Part shown: positions 1 through 13,700 of the stretch, one piece after another
Numbering within the stretch: position 1 is the stretch's first letter
Layout of the letters: the number at the start of each line of letters is the position of its first letter
Source of the DNA: Gymnorhina tibicen
Lineage: Eukaryota > Chordata > Aves > Passeriformes > Artamidae
DNA length: 64,000 bases
Assembly: GCA_013399875.1 (NCBI GenBank)
Contig: VXAZ01003468.1
Coordinates: 122,831-186,830, forward strand
Direction of reading: 5' to 3'
Made by a program: the position numbers and the translations under genes
Notes under the pieces: model-generated
Database searches by the model: none
What the model was told of the DNA's origin: nothing
The model's input: the letters and a program-made list of their open reading frames with translations, nothing else

Positions 1-1420
1 GGGGGGCGGCCCCGCGGGGAAGCGAAAGTGGCGGTGAAGCGCGGAGCGCAGCGCCGCGCATCCCTGCGCACCCCCCCGCGCCCCGAAGGACACCTCCGCG
101 CGCGGGCCGGGGCCGGCCCGTCGGCGAGGGCGCAGCGCTGCGCACCCCTACCAACTTTTCCACAGCCGCGCGGGAGGTGGAGGGGTATCTGGCCAGCGGA
201 GCTTGGGGGGCGCGGGGGACCCCGGAGTGCCTTCCGCGGGTATCCGCGGAGCCGCCTTACCTGCGCGGAGCGGCGAGGCGGGCGCTGCCCGCGTTCCCCC
301 CGCAGCGCTCGCCGCTGTGGGCGCAAACACCGCTTAGACACACTGCGCGGGTGCGCAGCGGCGCGCACCGGCCGCTGAGCGGGACTGACCGGCCCGAGGG
401 CCGGGCTGAGTGCGGAGCCGCTCCGCGGGGGTGGGTCCGCATCTCGGTGGGTGCGCGGAGCGGCAGCGCTCCCGGCCGCGCCGTCGGGACTCCCGCGGAG
501 AGGGGTGGCAGCGCCCGAGGGGAGAGGGCGAGAGGGGGCAGAGTCGGGACCACACGGCTGCCCCAGCCCTGCGGCTCCGGCACTCGAGCAGCGCGAATTT
601 TAACAGCACCGACGGCCTTAGCGCGGAGCTGGAGCCTCCGGCGGCGCGGGGGTTTCCTTGACGGCGGCCGGAGCAGGCGAGGGGAGCGGGCCCCGCCGGG
701 TAGCTCCTTGCCCTGCCCGGGACCGCGGCCCGCTGCCGGCAGCACCGCGCCGCCGGAGGGGACGGGGGTCGGTCGTCGGGCGCCCCGCAGGGAGAGAGCG
801 CGTCCTGCCCGGTGCTGCGGGCGGGAGTCAGTGGGCGGCCGCGAAGTTACCGAGCGACCGACTCGTTCGGGGAAAAAACTCTTTCCTTGACCCGCCCGGC
901 TTTCTTCCCTCCCTTTGTTTTTTGGGCGATCGCGTGTGGCTGCCCGCAGGACTGACCCGGGGCCGGGGTCGATGGTTACACACACTGCCAGGAGCGATAC
1001 CGAGGGGCGAACCGCGCCCGCGGGAGCCCGGCGCCGGACCCAGCCTCTCCCCTAGTACCGGTCCCGGTCCCCAGTCCCCGTCCCCCGCCCGGCCCCGGCG
1101 GCTCCGGCAGCAGCGCCGGGCCCGCGGCGCCACCTCCCGGCGGAACGACGGGAGCCTCTCCGGCAGCAATTAACACCTGGAATTACCCTAATAGCGAGGT
1201 ACTTATGCCTAATTCATTATGTTTTAAATAATTAAGAGCGGAAAATCGCTGCAAATAAATATTTGTGGAGGTGATGCTCGCGCCGCTGCCGGAGCGGTGC
1301 GCTCGGGCCGGCGGGGAGCGCTCGGGGCCGCCGCCGGGCCGGGAACGGGCGACAGCCGGAGCGGAGCGTTTAGCATCTCGCTCCTCCACCCCGAGAACCG
1401 CCGGAGACACCGGAGTTTGT
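1..1420. promoter_or_regulatory. CpG island, putative FOXP1 5' promoter region
   Basis: This stretch is very rich in G, C and CpG up to about 1180. It then dips into a short AT-rich patch (about 1180-1265, with TAATTA-like and AATAAATA runs) and returns to GC-rich sequence until about 1420. That is the signature of an unmethylated vertebrate promoter. No convincing protein is encoded; the long open frames are what GC-rich DNA gives by chance. In vertebrates the gene beyond the EIF4E3 3' end is FOXP1, whose 5' end points toward EIF4E3. A minus-strand promoter about 27 kb from the EIF4E3 stop fits that map in a compact avian genome. The FOXP1 assignment rests on synteny only, because no FOXP1 coding sequence lies in the window. 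Confidence 0.55.
252..266 (-). other. strong splice donor inside the CpG island (candidate 5' UTR exon end)
   Basis: Read on the minus strand, the sequence is GCGCAG|GTAAGG, with the exon ending at 261 and the intron starting at 260. It matches the vertebrate donor consensus at nearly every position. Placed inside a CpG island, it is what the end of a non-coding first exon looks like, for example a FOXP1 leader exon transcribed toward the left edge. The exon's upstream end cannot be fixed from sequence. Confidence 0.4.
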
Positions 1421-1898
1421 GTGATCGGCGGGACCACCAGCTTTAAAAGCAAACATCATTTTCAGCGTGTCTTGTTATATTTTTTAGTTCATCTGTTTCT
1501 TCAGTAGGAAGAAAAAAGAGCTAAACCTGTTAAAAGAGCATTTTTTAAACACTCACCCCCATACCGCTAAAAAAAAAATACTTGTTTTACATTTCATCCT
1601 CGAATAAACGCTTATTGGCTACTTCTTCATCTCCTGTTTTTAACTTCACGCATCCAAACCAGTATATCAACTCTGTAAAACATGATTAATTCCACAGACA
1701 ATACCAGCGGTGGGACTTCTCCCTCCCCCTCCGCCGATGTAGCTGCTAATTGTACTTGAATTGTTTACTGCTGTATTGTTTTACAAGTGCCTGGAGAAAG
1801 ATGCTTGATATTCCCATCACCGGCAGAACCATCCCAAGAGCAAATGCTTGGCAGATTTTGGCAGGGATGTACACAGGCTACAACTACAGCTTGTTAGC

Positions 1899-1899
<1 letters not shown>

Positions 1900-1924
<25 letters not shown>
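1900..1924 (+). repeat. poly(A) homopolymer
   Basis: A run of 25 consecutive A bases. It could be the tail of an old retroposed sequence or a simple mononucleotide repeat. No recognisable parent sequence precedes it and no target-site duplication was seen. Confidence 0.85.
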
Positions 1925-1929
<5 letters not shown>

Positions 1930-3479
1930 AAGGTGATGACGCCTCTGTAATTATAGGTGTTACTTGTTATAAAGTCAGAATGTTTTCCAAGCTACTGTAA
2001 TGCCACACCTCCAATGTCCCAGGAGCCAGGCCTTGGAGTCCTTTCCGCTTTAGTCACTGGTTTATGAGGCTTTGCAGGGCACATCACCAGGCTGCACGGC
2101 AGGTTCCTGGCCCACTTGGCGCTCCTGCGTAGGTGCAAAGCCCATGTGGGGACTCAGCTGTTATTCTACCTTTTACATCAGACATGAAAAGATGAGATAC
2201 ACGCTATTTACTGCCCCAAAAAGTTGGTGGACGTAAAGAGAAATGTACATTGGATTTACAGCCTGGTTTTATGATTATCTGACTTTGTTCCAAATAAGCC
2301 CAAGCTGAAGCAGCCCTGTGAGTACCCTCATACTGCAGCTTGAGGCAAAACCCCTTCTTGGCAAGATGGTGGTTGCTGCTTTCCACATTTCCTTGTTTTG
2401 GGTGTAGTCAGGGCAAGTCAAATCAGTCTGGCAACAAATAACCTTCAAAAAGGTAGAAAATGCAACTCTGCCCATCACATGGTACATGTGCAAGGTAAAA
2501 TAACTGGACCTTTCTTTTGCTCAGAGAACTTCAAGGGCAGGAAGGGTCAACTTGCCTATGAAGGGGAATTTTAAAAGATACAAACATCAGCCTAGGGGCT
2601 GAACTCAATGCTCTTGGCAACACTTGCAGCTTTAGTGGAAGCAGGATCTATTCTCCAGTTGCGCAAGTCCCACAAAGAGATAATGTGACACAGCTAAAGT
2701 CTCAAGTTGTCTTGTCTGACAAAATGAAAACTAAGTTCTCCCAAATGAGAACTATAACCAAACATAGATTTTTTTTTTTTTAATGAAATATTGGGGGGGG
2801 GCAGGGGGTTAGGCAGCAGGCAGTTTCCAGCATCCCAAATTCTGATCCTTCAGTTGCAAACACATTTGCATCCTTCATCTGCTTTTGCAATTATACTTTC
2901 CCAGTTTCCCTGGCCACAGTAGAAGCCCTGTCCTGGCCTGCGCTGGGAGGACAAGCTGGAGCAGAACCGAGCTTGCATGTGCCAGGAGGTGGCTGGCAGG
3001 ACAGGACTGCCCTGGAGCCACCCCGAGGGCTGGTGCTGGGCTGGCTGTGGCAGATCAGGCAGCGAGCAGCACAGCCAGCTTAGTGCTGTTTGTGAGGGAA
3101 AGAAATGGCCGTGCTGCCCTGCAGCATCACAATCCAGGCAGAGCAGGCTGGAGCCTGGCTCCATGCACAGGGCAGAGGGAGTCAGGCACAGAATAAATGA
3201 CATTTTGCTCTGTTGTGAGTCCAGAGGAGCTCTGCTGCAGTCAGAGTTGGTTTGGATTTGCATGGGCAGTGCAGAGACATGAGTCTTGGATTCACCCCAG
3301 ACTCCTCTGGGTTCTTCAGTGGATGGGAAAGGCTCCCCACGTCCGTACCCACGCTAATCCTCTTTACTCCTGGAGGTGTCCCTCCAGCCACCACTGTACC
3401 AGAAGCCACCCAGAGATAACTTTTCTATAGCACATTTCCATTTGTCCTGAGCTGCCAGCCAATACATATTTCCTTTTCC

Positions 3480-3640
3480 TGTGGGGGCAGTGAATAGCCA
3501 TTGTATTTGCGTTGGACTATTAATCTGCCTGAATTTGGTCGAGATTCTTAAATGAATATTCATGGGAATTAATGTCATTTAATTCCTATTGCTTCCTGAA
3601 TATAATTATGTGCCGTACATGAATTGGCAAACGCCACAAG
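3480..3640. promoter_or_regulatory. homeodomain/POU-type motif cluster, enhancer candidate
   Basis: An AT-rich, non-repetitive block holds several developmental transcription-factor-like words close together: CCATTGT (SOX type) near 3499, TTAAT/ATTAA words, and the perfect 12-bp palindrome ATGAATATTCAT at 3552-3563, which resembles POU-dimer sites. No coding potential is visible. The enhancer role is an inference from motif density and location between FOXP1 and EIF4E3. Confidence 0.25.
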
Positions 3641-6600
3641 ACATCCAATCTTGTTGAAAATCTATGACCAATTAAACACCACGAGCTGGACACTCGCGCG
3701 GTACTGAAGATGCACAAAGCACTGCCAAGATGCAGCTTGACTTCAGGAGAGGAAACCAATAAAAGAGGGAAGAGATACACTGTGGAAAGCAAACACCACC
3801 TTGAGGGATAGAAAATATGATTAAAAAGGTATTTTAATACAAGCTCTTCCCCAGGTATTTGTCTACATGTAGGGACTACATTAAACATTTATATTATGTT
3901 GAAAAAAGCTTTATTTCTTCCACTTTCTCACCCACAGAAAAACGTCTTTCAGGGCCTCCTATCCTGGCCTCTTTTGAGAGACAGCATCTCTTGGAAGACC
4001 TTCAGCACATCCTACAAATAAGTGCCCAAGTGCAATCCTCCTTCTCCCAGCAGCCTGCCTGCCAAAGTTCACGCTGTTCCCCGAATAATAAAGCATAATC
4101 AGCTCTGTATTAAAGCAAAACCCGTCCCCAGCATCAGTGCTACCAAGCCCTGTCGTAACATAACAAGGACTCTTCCCAAAATATTTGGGCTTGCCCTGTC
4201 ACAGTGAGAGGCGTTCAAGTTCAGCACTCTGTCAACAATGCCAGGTGTCTCCTGAACCCCCAGCACCCGAGCCAAGAGAGAGAGCTCAGAAGCTCAGGAA
4301 TAATCATTATTCACATTACTAAAATGTAACGGAATGTTTAAACAGATAACGTAACACAATCCCTCACAGCAGAAAAAAAAATACTGTTTATTATTTATCC
4401 CTGTCAGATAGAAAATGAACTCAATCTCCTGGAAAGCAAAAGCAAGGCTCCTTTTTTTTTTCCTTCTTTCTGCAACTGACAGCCGCGAAAAAAATATTCT
4501 ATTGTGGCAGCTGCGCCCCTTCAAAGGGGCTGATGTTTGCTGTGGTTCTTGATAAACCAACTGGCAAATTTTGGGGGTGAAAAAGAAGTGACTTGAAGCC
4601 AAACACATCTAAGAAAAAAAAGCGTTGTGAAATCAAAAATCCAAGAACAATTTCATGTTGAGTCAATCTGAAGATTTCATTTCAATTTTGATTTTTTTGG
4701 GGGAATAAGAAAAAAGACACACACCCCCTTGCTTGAAAATAAAATTAAAGGACATTTTGAACACAAAGTAGTTTCAAAATGAAAAATCAAAGTGTTTCAT
4801 GTCAGAAGTGTCAAAACTAACAGCTTCAGCATTTGTCAGAGCTTTTTTGAGTTTTTATAAATGACAAGTTTGGCATGTGTGCACAGACCGTTTTGGTGCT
4901 GCTGAATCTGCATTTTTGCATGCAAAAAAAATTGGTCGGGTGAAATTTTCTGCGGAGAAGCCGTTTGCCATTCCCTTTGTGTGGAGACCAGCAGCACTCT
5001 CCCCCCATGGCTGCACTGTGCAGGAGCCTCACTGACACCTCCAGCTCCTCTTTGGCTTATTAATATTTTACACTTCAGTTTGCAGGACTCCACATACCTG
5101 GTCTTTTCCAGAACCAACTCCCTGGTTAGCGGGAGGAGGTACAAAGGTTAGGAGAGACCGACTGTGCATCTCCAGCTTGATGTGCTGCTGTGTGACAGGC
5201 GGCCACGGACCTATCCTAAGGTGACATTAGGTAATTTATTAGCCTGGTTCATCACTGCTAAGCTTCCTTTCATCGGCTCACTGCCTTCCCAAATTGAGGG
5301 TTTTCCAAAAATGTTCTATCCCAAGAAGTTGGGAGCGGTTACAGTCAGGTTTACACCTTATGTGGCAGGAGAGCAGGGGGGGAAAGTGGGGGAAAGTGGG
5401 GTACGTAGCACCTGAATTAAGACATTTAGTTTAAAATCTTAAATTACATAAAAATCTTCAGTTACATAAATGCTATTGCTATAAAAATGTACCACCAAGC
5501 ATTTACAATATTAGCAACTGAATGTATTCTTGCTAGGAAAGCAGCAGCCACCCGGATTTTGCAGGTCTGCTTCCAGCCTAGCTGACTTTGCTGCAGGTTT
5601 GGGACAGTGCCTAGTCCCCTGGGAAGGCAGCAAATAAGATCTTCTGCAGATAGCAGACACCTACCTGCCTTTTGCTACCCAATTTCTGTAACACTTTCTT
5701 CATCTCTCTGATGACAGCAACACTTCTTGCTGTATCTTGACAACTTCTAATTAACCCAGTCGCAGCATCTCTAAAGCTTTCAGAGAAAACCAATGTACTT
5801 CTCTAGAGCAGGAGACCAAATCCAAAACACCATCTCCTCCTCTGACCTCCAGTACTCCATAGAGGCTACAAACCCCAGGTCATGTGTAGTCTGACTCCGC
5901 TGAAGGCCTGACCAGCTCCTTCCCTGCCTTCCTGGAAGGCAGCATTGGAAGCCAGCAGAGATGGAAACAGATTTCTAACATCTTGTTGGCATTTCTGGGT
6001 CTGCTTAAACTCCTGCTGCAGGAGCCCATGCAGAAATCTCCATGAGGACATGCCACACTTTCTGCTTCCAGTGGGACAAGCAGTCTCATCTCAGGGAATT
6101 GGTCTCGTCACTCCCTGCCCTGCTCTCCCCACAAGTTCAGCATTGCCTGTGAAGGAGATGCAGTAATTGCAGCTTTCCCTGTGAAGGGCTTTCTGTTGAT
6201 GCTGTCTCCAAAGTGTTCTATGCTGAAGTATTATTTCATCTTAACTTTTTCCACTATTATGACTATTTTTTAATCCAAAAGTCCAACATCAACAAAGATT
6301 AAAGCTTTTAGGCTAGTTACATATCTATGAAAACAACAGTCTCCTGTGTCTTGGGAGATAAACACTACCAGATGCTCTTGTAAACACCAGAAAGGGGAGA
6401 GAGGGGGGAAAAAAGAGAGCGGCCAGGAGAAGGAAAGGGCTGAAAATAAGTTGGAAATAGCAGAACAGGAAACCAGAAAAGTAAATTCCTGCTGCTTCTG
6501 GCTCTGTGGCGGTGAAGAGGTTAAACCCCAGTACACTGCCATCTCTAGACAGAACTGGTTGTTATTGCATTGATAAAACCCCGGGTTGTGTTTTCCTTGT

Positions 6601-7903
6601 CCATTTTGACCCGTATCTGACGTTAGCATTGCAAATGATGTCTGTTGCCATTCAACTACTCAGAGTGAGCAGACAGAAACAAGACAGAGAGCTTAGCAAA
6701 GATGATACTAATGGAAGGGGTGGGGAAAAGGCTGATTTACATGTAATTAATTATTATTTATGTAAAAACCATATCGTTGTGGTGGTTCTTGACATCATTT
6801 AAAGCCTCTTTTCAAAAGAGGAGTCTCCCCTGTTAGCGCACTCATCTTTTCTGTGCTGCCGATGTGAGCTGTGACAACTGATGGCAGCCACGCTGGCCCA
6901 TCACCACCACTTGCAGGGTTCCCATCAACTGCCCAAAGGAGAGAAGGACAAGAATCCTGCCTCCTTCTAAGCAGGTGACTTTGCATTACCAGGGCCATGG
7001 GACGCTAGCGAATCGTTTGGTGGGAAATCATCTGACCCGAGGCCAACACCATGCAGAAGATGACAGAGTTATGCATTGCCATTGTGAAGAAGTTTCAGAT
7101 TAAATAAATGTATTTTCTTCTGAACTTGTAAAATGATTAACTTATTTATTTGATTCCAGTATCTAATCACAAAATAATTACCTAACCCAGCCCCAAGGTA
7201 TCTTGGCAATGTTGTTCTACACACACTCCAGCACAGACAAAAGCTCCCGCGGGAAGACATCAATCATCTTCCCATACAAATGAAACTGGTCCACAAAAAT
7301 GAAGGGCTCCACCCCAGTTGTTTCAAAATTCAGCTGTCTCAGCCAGAGCTCCAGTCCAGCTCCCAGACACATCCCTGCCCACTGGTTTGCACAGGAGCCA
7401 GGTCAAACCTCAAGTGCATGGATTACATATGGCAGCATTACCCAATTTATTCAGGCTCTGCTGGACAAAATCTATACAGTGGGAAGTTTATTGACACTGT
7501 CTCGCTGGTTCTCTCTAATTTGCCAAAGAGGCTGCTGGGCAGGAAACTCTGTTAACCTCAATCATAGTAGGGACAGATTAAAGGGAACTGGACTCAAAAA
7601 CAGGCAGGTCTCGAGCCACCTTCTTAATAAAGAAAAAAACCCCACAGCGTTAATTGGAGCAATTGGATGGGGTGGGAACTTTGGCTGGAGCCTGGGGGTG
7701 GAGGCTGGACTGGATGGGATGGACAGTGCTCATTGGAGGGAGGGATGTCACCTGCCCTCATGGTCCCACTCACCCGTTGCACACTCTGCACAGCCCACGT
7801 GTCCCAGCACATCTCCCCACCCTCCCTCTCCCCCACACTCACCTCCAGAGCATTTCTGCACACAGCACTGCCTCTGCCCATGCTGTCAGCTCACGGGGGA
7901 CAC

Positions 7904-7945
7904 ACAGTGACACTGATGGCTGCTACAGTGACACTGGTGGCTGCT
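7904..7945. repeat. 21-bp tandem repeat, two copies
   Basis: Two adjacent 21-bp units (7904-7924 and 7925-7945) differ at one base. Each begins ACAGTGACACTG and ends GGCTGCT. Confidence 0.8.
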
Positions 7946-10644
7946 GAGACCTCAGCCCTGTGCTGCCCAGCTTCGTGAGGACACACAGGGCAATCCAGGT
8001 TTGCCTGCCACAGGCCAGGTGTACCAAACCAGAAGCACTGCAGGCAGAAACCTGCCTGCAAGGTTCCCACCTACCCTTCTGCTTTTAGACAACAGCACAA
8101 CACGTCATGTTCTCCCATTGTCACCTCCTTGTCAACTGCTGTAAGCACCAAAGCATAGCTAATCCCACCCAAGAAAGGGTTGAAATCTCCCCTTAAACAT
8201 ATATTTTTATCCCAAGTGAATAATTTCCGAACAGCATAAAGCAGTATTTGCTTCAACCCTTGCACATCCCAGCTGTGGTAGGATTTTCATCCTGGGTGAA
8301 ATGGCTTGTCCAGCCTTGCCCAGTTTGTGAATGAGCCCGGATACCAGGCAGGGACCTGATATCCAAGTTGGAAGAAAGAAAAAAACTGCCCTAACAGAGA
8401 ACCGTCATCCCCATTGCATTATTTGTTTTGTCAAAAGCAGCACAAGCTACTGTCATCAGCTTGAGACCAAGCAAACTCAGCTCATGCAGAGCATGCTTGG
8501 CATGAGGAAATGTTTTTGTTTCTTGAAGCAGACTGGGAGAAGGTCAGCTTGTCTTGCCTGCTATTCCATTTCAGGCTTTAAATATTTTTCATTTTGTTTC
8601 TGCACTATTTTTTTGCCTATGTCATCATCAAAACGTTCATTTTTTTGTTTGCTTTATATTTAAGTTTGGTTGGGTTTTTTTTTAAGTCAGCTTTACCATA
8701 GGAACAAGTAGGCCAATATCTGTGTATTCCAACCTTCAAACTCATAAAACTGAATGAAGTTAGTGCAGGGACTGTTTTTCCTAGTGAAATTAGCACAGTC
8801 ACAGGGCAGAAATGTTTTCAGAGCTACTGAAAACTCTTTATCTGGTCAGTCTAGATACTAGAATTCCTAAGATTCCTACAAATTCTTAGCTCTTTTTGAT
8901 TCACAACTGCTCTCTGCCATCCTTGCACATCAAACACCTGCAGAGTCAAGAGAGTTTTGAATCTCAGAAAAAATTCAGGCTTTCAGGAGGGTTATTTTTT
9001 TCTGCTGTGGGTTTTTTTCAGAGAGAAGATGCTGTTTTAATGGGAAACCTCACACCCAAGAACCTTGTGGCTGTTTGTTCCTACCCGGGATAATTCTCTG
9101 GCCAACACATTACAGCTTCCACCCCGATACTGTCAGAGTCAGAGGCACATTTCCTTCAACCCTCTGTCTTGGTTAATCACATCAAGTAATTTGTTTATGA
9201 AGTTCAATTCTACAAAGCCCAACTTGGAAGCAGGTATTCATCCTCCCAGATACAAGCACTTCTGCTCTAATTTCTTTTAAAGTCAGAGCTGATCTTTATC
9301 TACAAAAGGCCGGAGCAATAAGTATTTGGTGTGTTTAGAAAACACGTCTCTTTCACCACACCTGCAGCTCGGCTGCCAACTTTCAGCCGTGTGGACTCTC
9401 CACAGCTCTGGGAGACTCTGGGGCAGTAAACAAAGTAGTTTTCTCTGGATTCCCATGTTCCAAGTACCTCTCCCAAATGCTTCACGTACTTATGCCCTAA
9501 AGGTCTTCGTGCAGGTCCTGTTTCCACAGCATTTCCAAGGGCTTGGTGGGAGTGGGAGGTGATGATAGTTGGGTTTTCTTCCACTTCTCCACTCCTCTAG
9601 ATCATCCTATTAATGACTTTACAAGAGATGCAGAAAAGCCTTCACTGTTGAACAAGAATGGAAACCATTTCAGGAGTTACTCCTAAGATTTTTTCCCCCA
9701 CCCTTGATGTAAAAGACAAATGGAATCCCATCTTTTTCAGGCTTCTGTTGAAAAACTGTTACAGCACCCAAACTTGCAGCTGTCTCCCACGAGCTGCTTC
9801 TACCTGACGCAAGGTAATGTCCCATAAGCCTCTCCTCTCTCATCAGTGCTGTTCATGTGGGTCATAGCAATGCCAGTGCCACTGAACAAACAAACTTCAA
9901 AGTAAAAAGGAATGCCAGAGCCAGGGAGACACGCCTGGGGGCGAGAGAACTGGGATAATAAACTCACAGCATCACCCCGGTGCCAACAACCCAGTACTTT
10001 TTGTGCCTCTCATTTCTGCAGTCTCTTGGAATGGTTTCCTAAGCCACCAGTTCATTTTGGAAATGAAAGGAACAGGCAAGGGTTAAATCAGAGCCGCCAT
10101 CCCCCATTCCAGTCTATTCACTGCAGAAGGAAATCTGTCTCTCTCCCACCCCTCAGCATCCTGTCTCTGCTGCCTTGAAAAACACACAAATCCCTCACGG
10201 CTTCCTGAGGGGCAGAGACCTCAGCCTGCTCCCAGCCTTCCTCCGCCCCTGTGCACCCTGCAGCATCCTGGTTTCCCCACGGCAGAGCGCCCTTCCCGGG
10301 GGCTCCAGCCCACAGCAGCTTCTTCCCTCCCACCTGGCCTGACCAGAGGAGCTGCTCTAGCAGCAACATCTCTGTCTCCTGGGTTTTATCCCAGCAGCTG
10401 CTTCAACTTGGCCTTGGGTACAGCGGGTATCCTGCAGCTACCACAGCCTTTCCTTCACCAGGGGCTGAGTAATTACTAAGTGGCTTCTTCTGCCCCTTGT
10501 CCCCCTTTACCAGGTATACCCCACTGGCTCATTTTCCATTTTTTCTCTATAGTTGATGGGGACAGCCGAAAGAAACTTCAAACTGCTCCCTCAAGGTCAC
10601 CTTATCCTCATCCAGTGTGTTCCCCACTGGGTGCCCAAGCATTT

Positions 10645-10718
10645 TCCCAAGGTCTTTTCCAACCTTGTTGATTCTGTGATTCTGTAAATGAAATACTTTT
10701 GTGATTCTGTGACTCTAA
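10645..10718 (+). mobile_element. CR1 LINE 3' tail fragment
   Basis: The segment reads AAGGTCTTTTCCAACCTTG followed by repeated GATTCTGTGATTCTGT units. This is the typical 3' end of avian CR1 elements: a conserved 'GGTC.CTTCCAACC' block and an 8-bp terminal repeat. The element is heavily 5' truncated and carries no reverse transcriptase. Confidence 0.75.
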
Positions 10719-13700
10719 GGAGCCAAGCCATGCTCATAGCAATCTGAAGGTTGGGAACCCACAGGCAAATTCCAGTGTTAAACCAAGTCACACAAGCCTC
10801 ACAAAGCCCCCCAGAGGTCACAAAGGGGTCACTGCTTTCCCTACGTGGCCCTTGGCTGCTGCTGAGCACATTTGCTTCTGCTGAGTGGAAAGGCCGGCTC
10901 CAGAGCCACAAGTCCTCACCAAGAGGCTCAGAAAATGGACCAGTTCAGTCTCCCCTTCAGATACAGGGGATGGGTGCCAGGAGCAGGAGGAGGAGGAGAA
11001 GCCAACCCTGGGCACCTGAGGAGGCTCAGCATCACTTGGAGCACCCAAAGCTATCCCACCCACTACAACCATGCAGCACAGCACAGCTGGGGGGTGCTCA
11101 ATGCCCCTACAGCAGCCTCACCTCGGAGCTGTGTCCATGCCAGTAAGTGCAGTTTGAAGCATGGAATGGCCCTGCTGCCTTCAGTCCGTGAGCTGGAGCA
11201 GGTTGGTGTGAGCTCTAGGGCCTCTGAACCACATGCTGGATGTTAGAGAGACATGCCCTGAGAATGATTCTGAAGGGCAGGTACTGCACGCTCTGCATCC
11301 TCATGGGGAATCTGTGCAACCTAACTAGGGCACTGTGAATTCACACCCTGGCTCTCTATGCTGGAACTTGTCCGTGGAGACAAGCCCCACGTGGCTTCTT
11401 CCGGCACTCCTGGTCATGGGGAAGCAGCACGGAGAACTACAGCATTGCCAAATCTAAACATTGAAAATCATGAGTCATAGTTTCCAAAAATTATCCCAAT
11501 GGTATTTAAAAAAAAAATAAATTAATGAATTCCATTTCTCATCTCTCAGATGACACTCAGAAGTTTCTCCACAGTTCCACAGTGCTAAAAACTCAAGGGA
11601 AAACAAACACATGACAGAAAGCAGGAGTAGAGATTTTCATGCATTCTCATGATTCCAGAAGCTGGATTTTTAAAGAAAAAGAAATCAACAACAAAAAGCT
11701 TATGATATAAAGATTATAGTTTGGCTAGCAGCAGAAGTAAAACCTCATGGTTTATGTGACAAACCTCAACTGATCAACTCAGCTCAAAAATTTGGAAAAA
11801 GAAGGTGAAACATTCCAGCATCATTTTGGCTGCCAAAATAACAGAAACAATTGTGCAAAATTTCAACGCGAGGAAAAAAAAAAAAAATCAATGAGATTTG
11901 TTCCACTTTCATGAACTCAGAGACACACAGATGTTGACAAAAAGATGTTGCAAATAGTTGTTGCTGTTGCTCAGCTGAGCCTGAGTCGCTGCAATGCGAG
12001 TGCATCTCTCGTTCATTAAGTCATTGCTCTCGCTCACGGAGGGCAGCCAGTGCAGTGTCTCTGCACCCTCTCTGTTCCTTTGCAACTTTTACCAGCACAA
12101 TGGGGTTAACTTCAGCCTCTTGTACCATGTTAACAGTCAGAATTAATTATTCTCATTTCTTCTGCAAGAACATACCTGTACTGCCCTAAGAGAAAGGGGC
12201 ACAGACCCCGTTTCAGACATATGAAAAATCCCTGTTCCTTGGCAACATCTGCACTTTTTAATATGATTCTACAATTTGGACCACAAGTACCAAAGGGCCC
12301 AGCTGGCTCCTGTGTGCTACTTTCTGTCCTCCTTCAGCAGTGAAGCAACCCTTAATTGTATTTACTCTGGATTAGACCTGTAGGACCCAACCTAAATCAT
12401 ACCAAGATCCAAAAGGTGCTCTCCTGGAAAAAGCCTTCTGAAATGGATCCCATGTCCAAATTGAAGATGACGCCATCACTGGTTTCATTTCAAGGTAATC
12501 CAGATGTTCAGTAAAGTGATTAGGAAGTGGCGTGTATCAAATATGAGATACTCTGCATTGAATTAATGCATTTATTTGCTCTGAATGGTTTTCCAGTTCA
12601 GGGCAGCACTTTGCCTGTCACAAGTAAAGTGCTTTGACAGAACACATGGACATTTCTGCTGCTTAAACTGAGCCAGCAAACAGAATGGCCAGCAACTTCC
12701 AAGACTCAGAAGAGTCCAAAGAAGTACTGTCTCTCTGATATATTTATTTCCTGGCCCACTAAATGCATGAGTTCAGGTCCCATTTGTCAGCATCCTTTAT
12801 AGGAACAGCCATTTGAAAGGAAGCAAATAAACATAACAACATTATGGTGGGGTCATTGGGTTTTCAGCCTATTACTGGCTAGCAGGTGTGCAGAGTATCA
12901 CTCAAATCAGCTAATGTGGCCCTTTGCTTTGAAGAATGAAAGCCAAGAACTTGTCTTGTCTCTGTGTGGTGCAGCACCTCTGCCCAGACAGACTTGGTTG
13001 TTCCAGTGTTGTCCCCAAGTCAGGTGTCCATGCTTGTGGCACAGGGCTCTGGTACATTACCTGGCCTTGGCTGGGCCAAGGTCAGCAAAACCTGCCCAGG
13101 ACTAGCAAGAGCTGCTAAAGCCTTGACTCAAACTACTCTAGAGCGTAAGTGCCTCCCACCTCTCCCATAGGGACCTACTGGGAGTTTTCATTCCCTTCAA
13201 AGAGGAAGAATGAGGATGAAGAACAGCTGAGAACATAACATGGGTGGATCCTCTGTTTTACTTCCATTTTTAGCAATCCAAGAGAATCAGTAGCCCTCTT
13301 GTCCCTCCTTATCAGAGAAGCATTCAGTGGGTGTGTTGACTATTACCCCATCTGCCACAGTTTTCTAGGGAGAATTACGGAAACAAAGTTCTCAGGCAAT
13401 CAGAAAAACACAATCCAGAGGCATCACACCCTCTGCTAATGGAAAGCACTACAGACACTAAAGGAAAGCGTCCACAGACATGGGCAGGATCTCCAGGGTC
13501 AGGGTCCCTTCTGACTTCAGGCCTATGTCTCTTTTTCTCACTTGAGTTTCTCCTTACACCTTCTGCTTGTGAACAGGGGAGGACTCAGGCACATGGGGGG
13601 AAAAAAATTCCAGATAAGAGAATGCAGCTGGGTTGTAATTTGTAGTTTCACAGTCCTTTGTGGATAAGCCCCAACACAATACATCCATTTTCCTGCAAAT

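Larger units (their letters stand above)
1421..10640. other. intergenic, no gene seen
   Basis: No exon with credible splice flanks or recognisable protein was found on either strand. The stretch contains a pure 25-base A run at 1900-1924, a G-rich patch near 2793-2815, a motif-dense block at about 3480-3640, a two-copy 21-bp tandem repeat at 7904-7945, and a GC-richer patch at about 7640-7980. Its longest open frame, at 7299-7910, has no recognisable domain and becomes Pro/Ser/His-rich low complexity at its end. Confidence 0.6.

Noticed and set aside
177..1173. Several long overlapping open frames on both strands in the left CpG island.
   Set aside because: All are Arg/Pro/Gly/Ser-rich and mutually overlapping, as expected where stop codons are scarce. 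No known domain is present.
7299..7910. A 203-codon plus-strand open frame.
   Set aside because: There is no recognisable domain, the C-terminal half is Pro/Ser/His low complexity, and no splice sites or promoter accompany it. About one such frame is expected by chance in a window this size.
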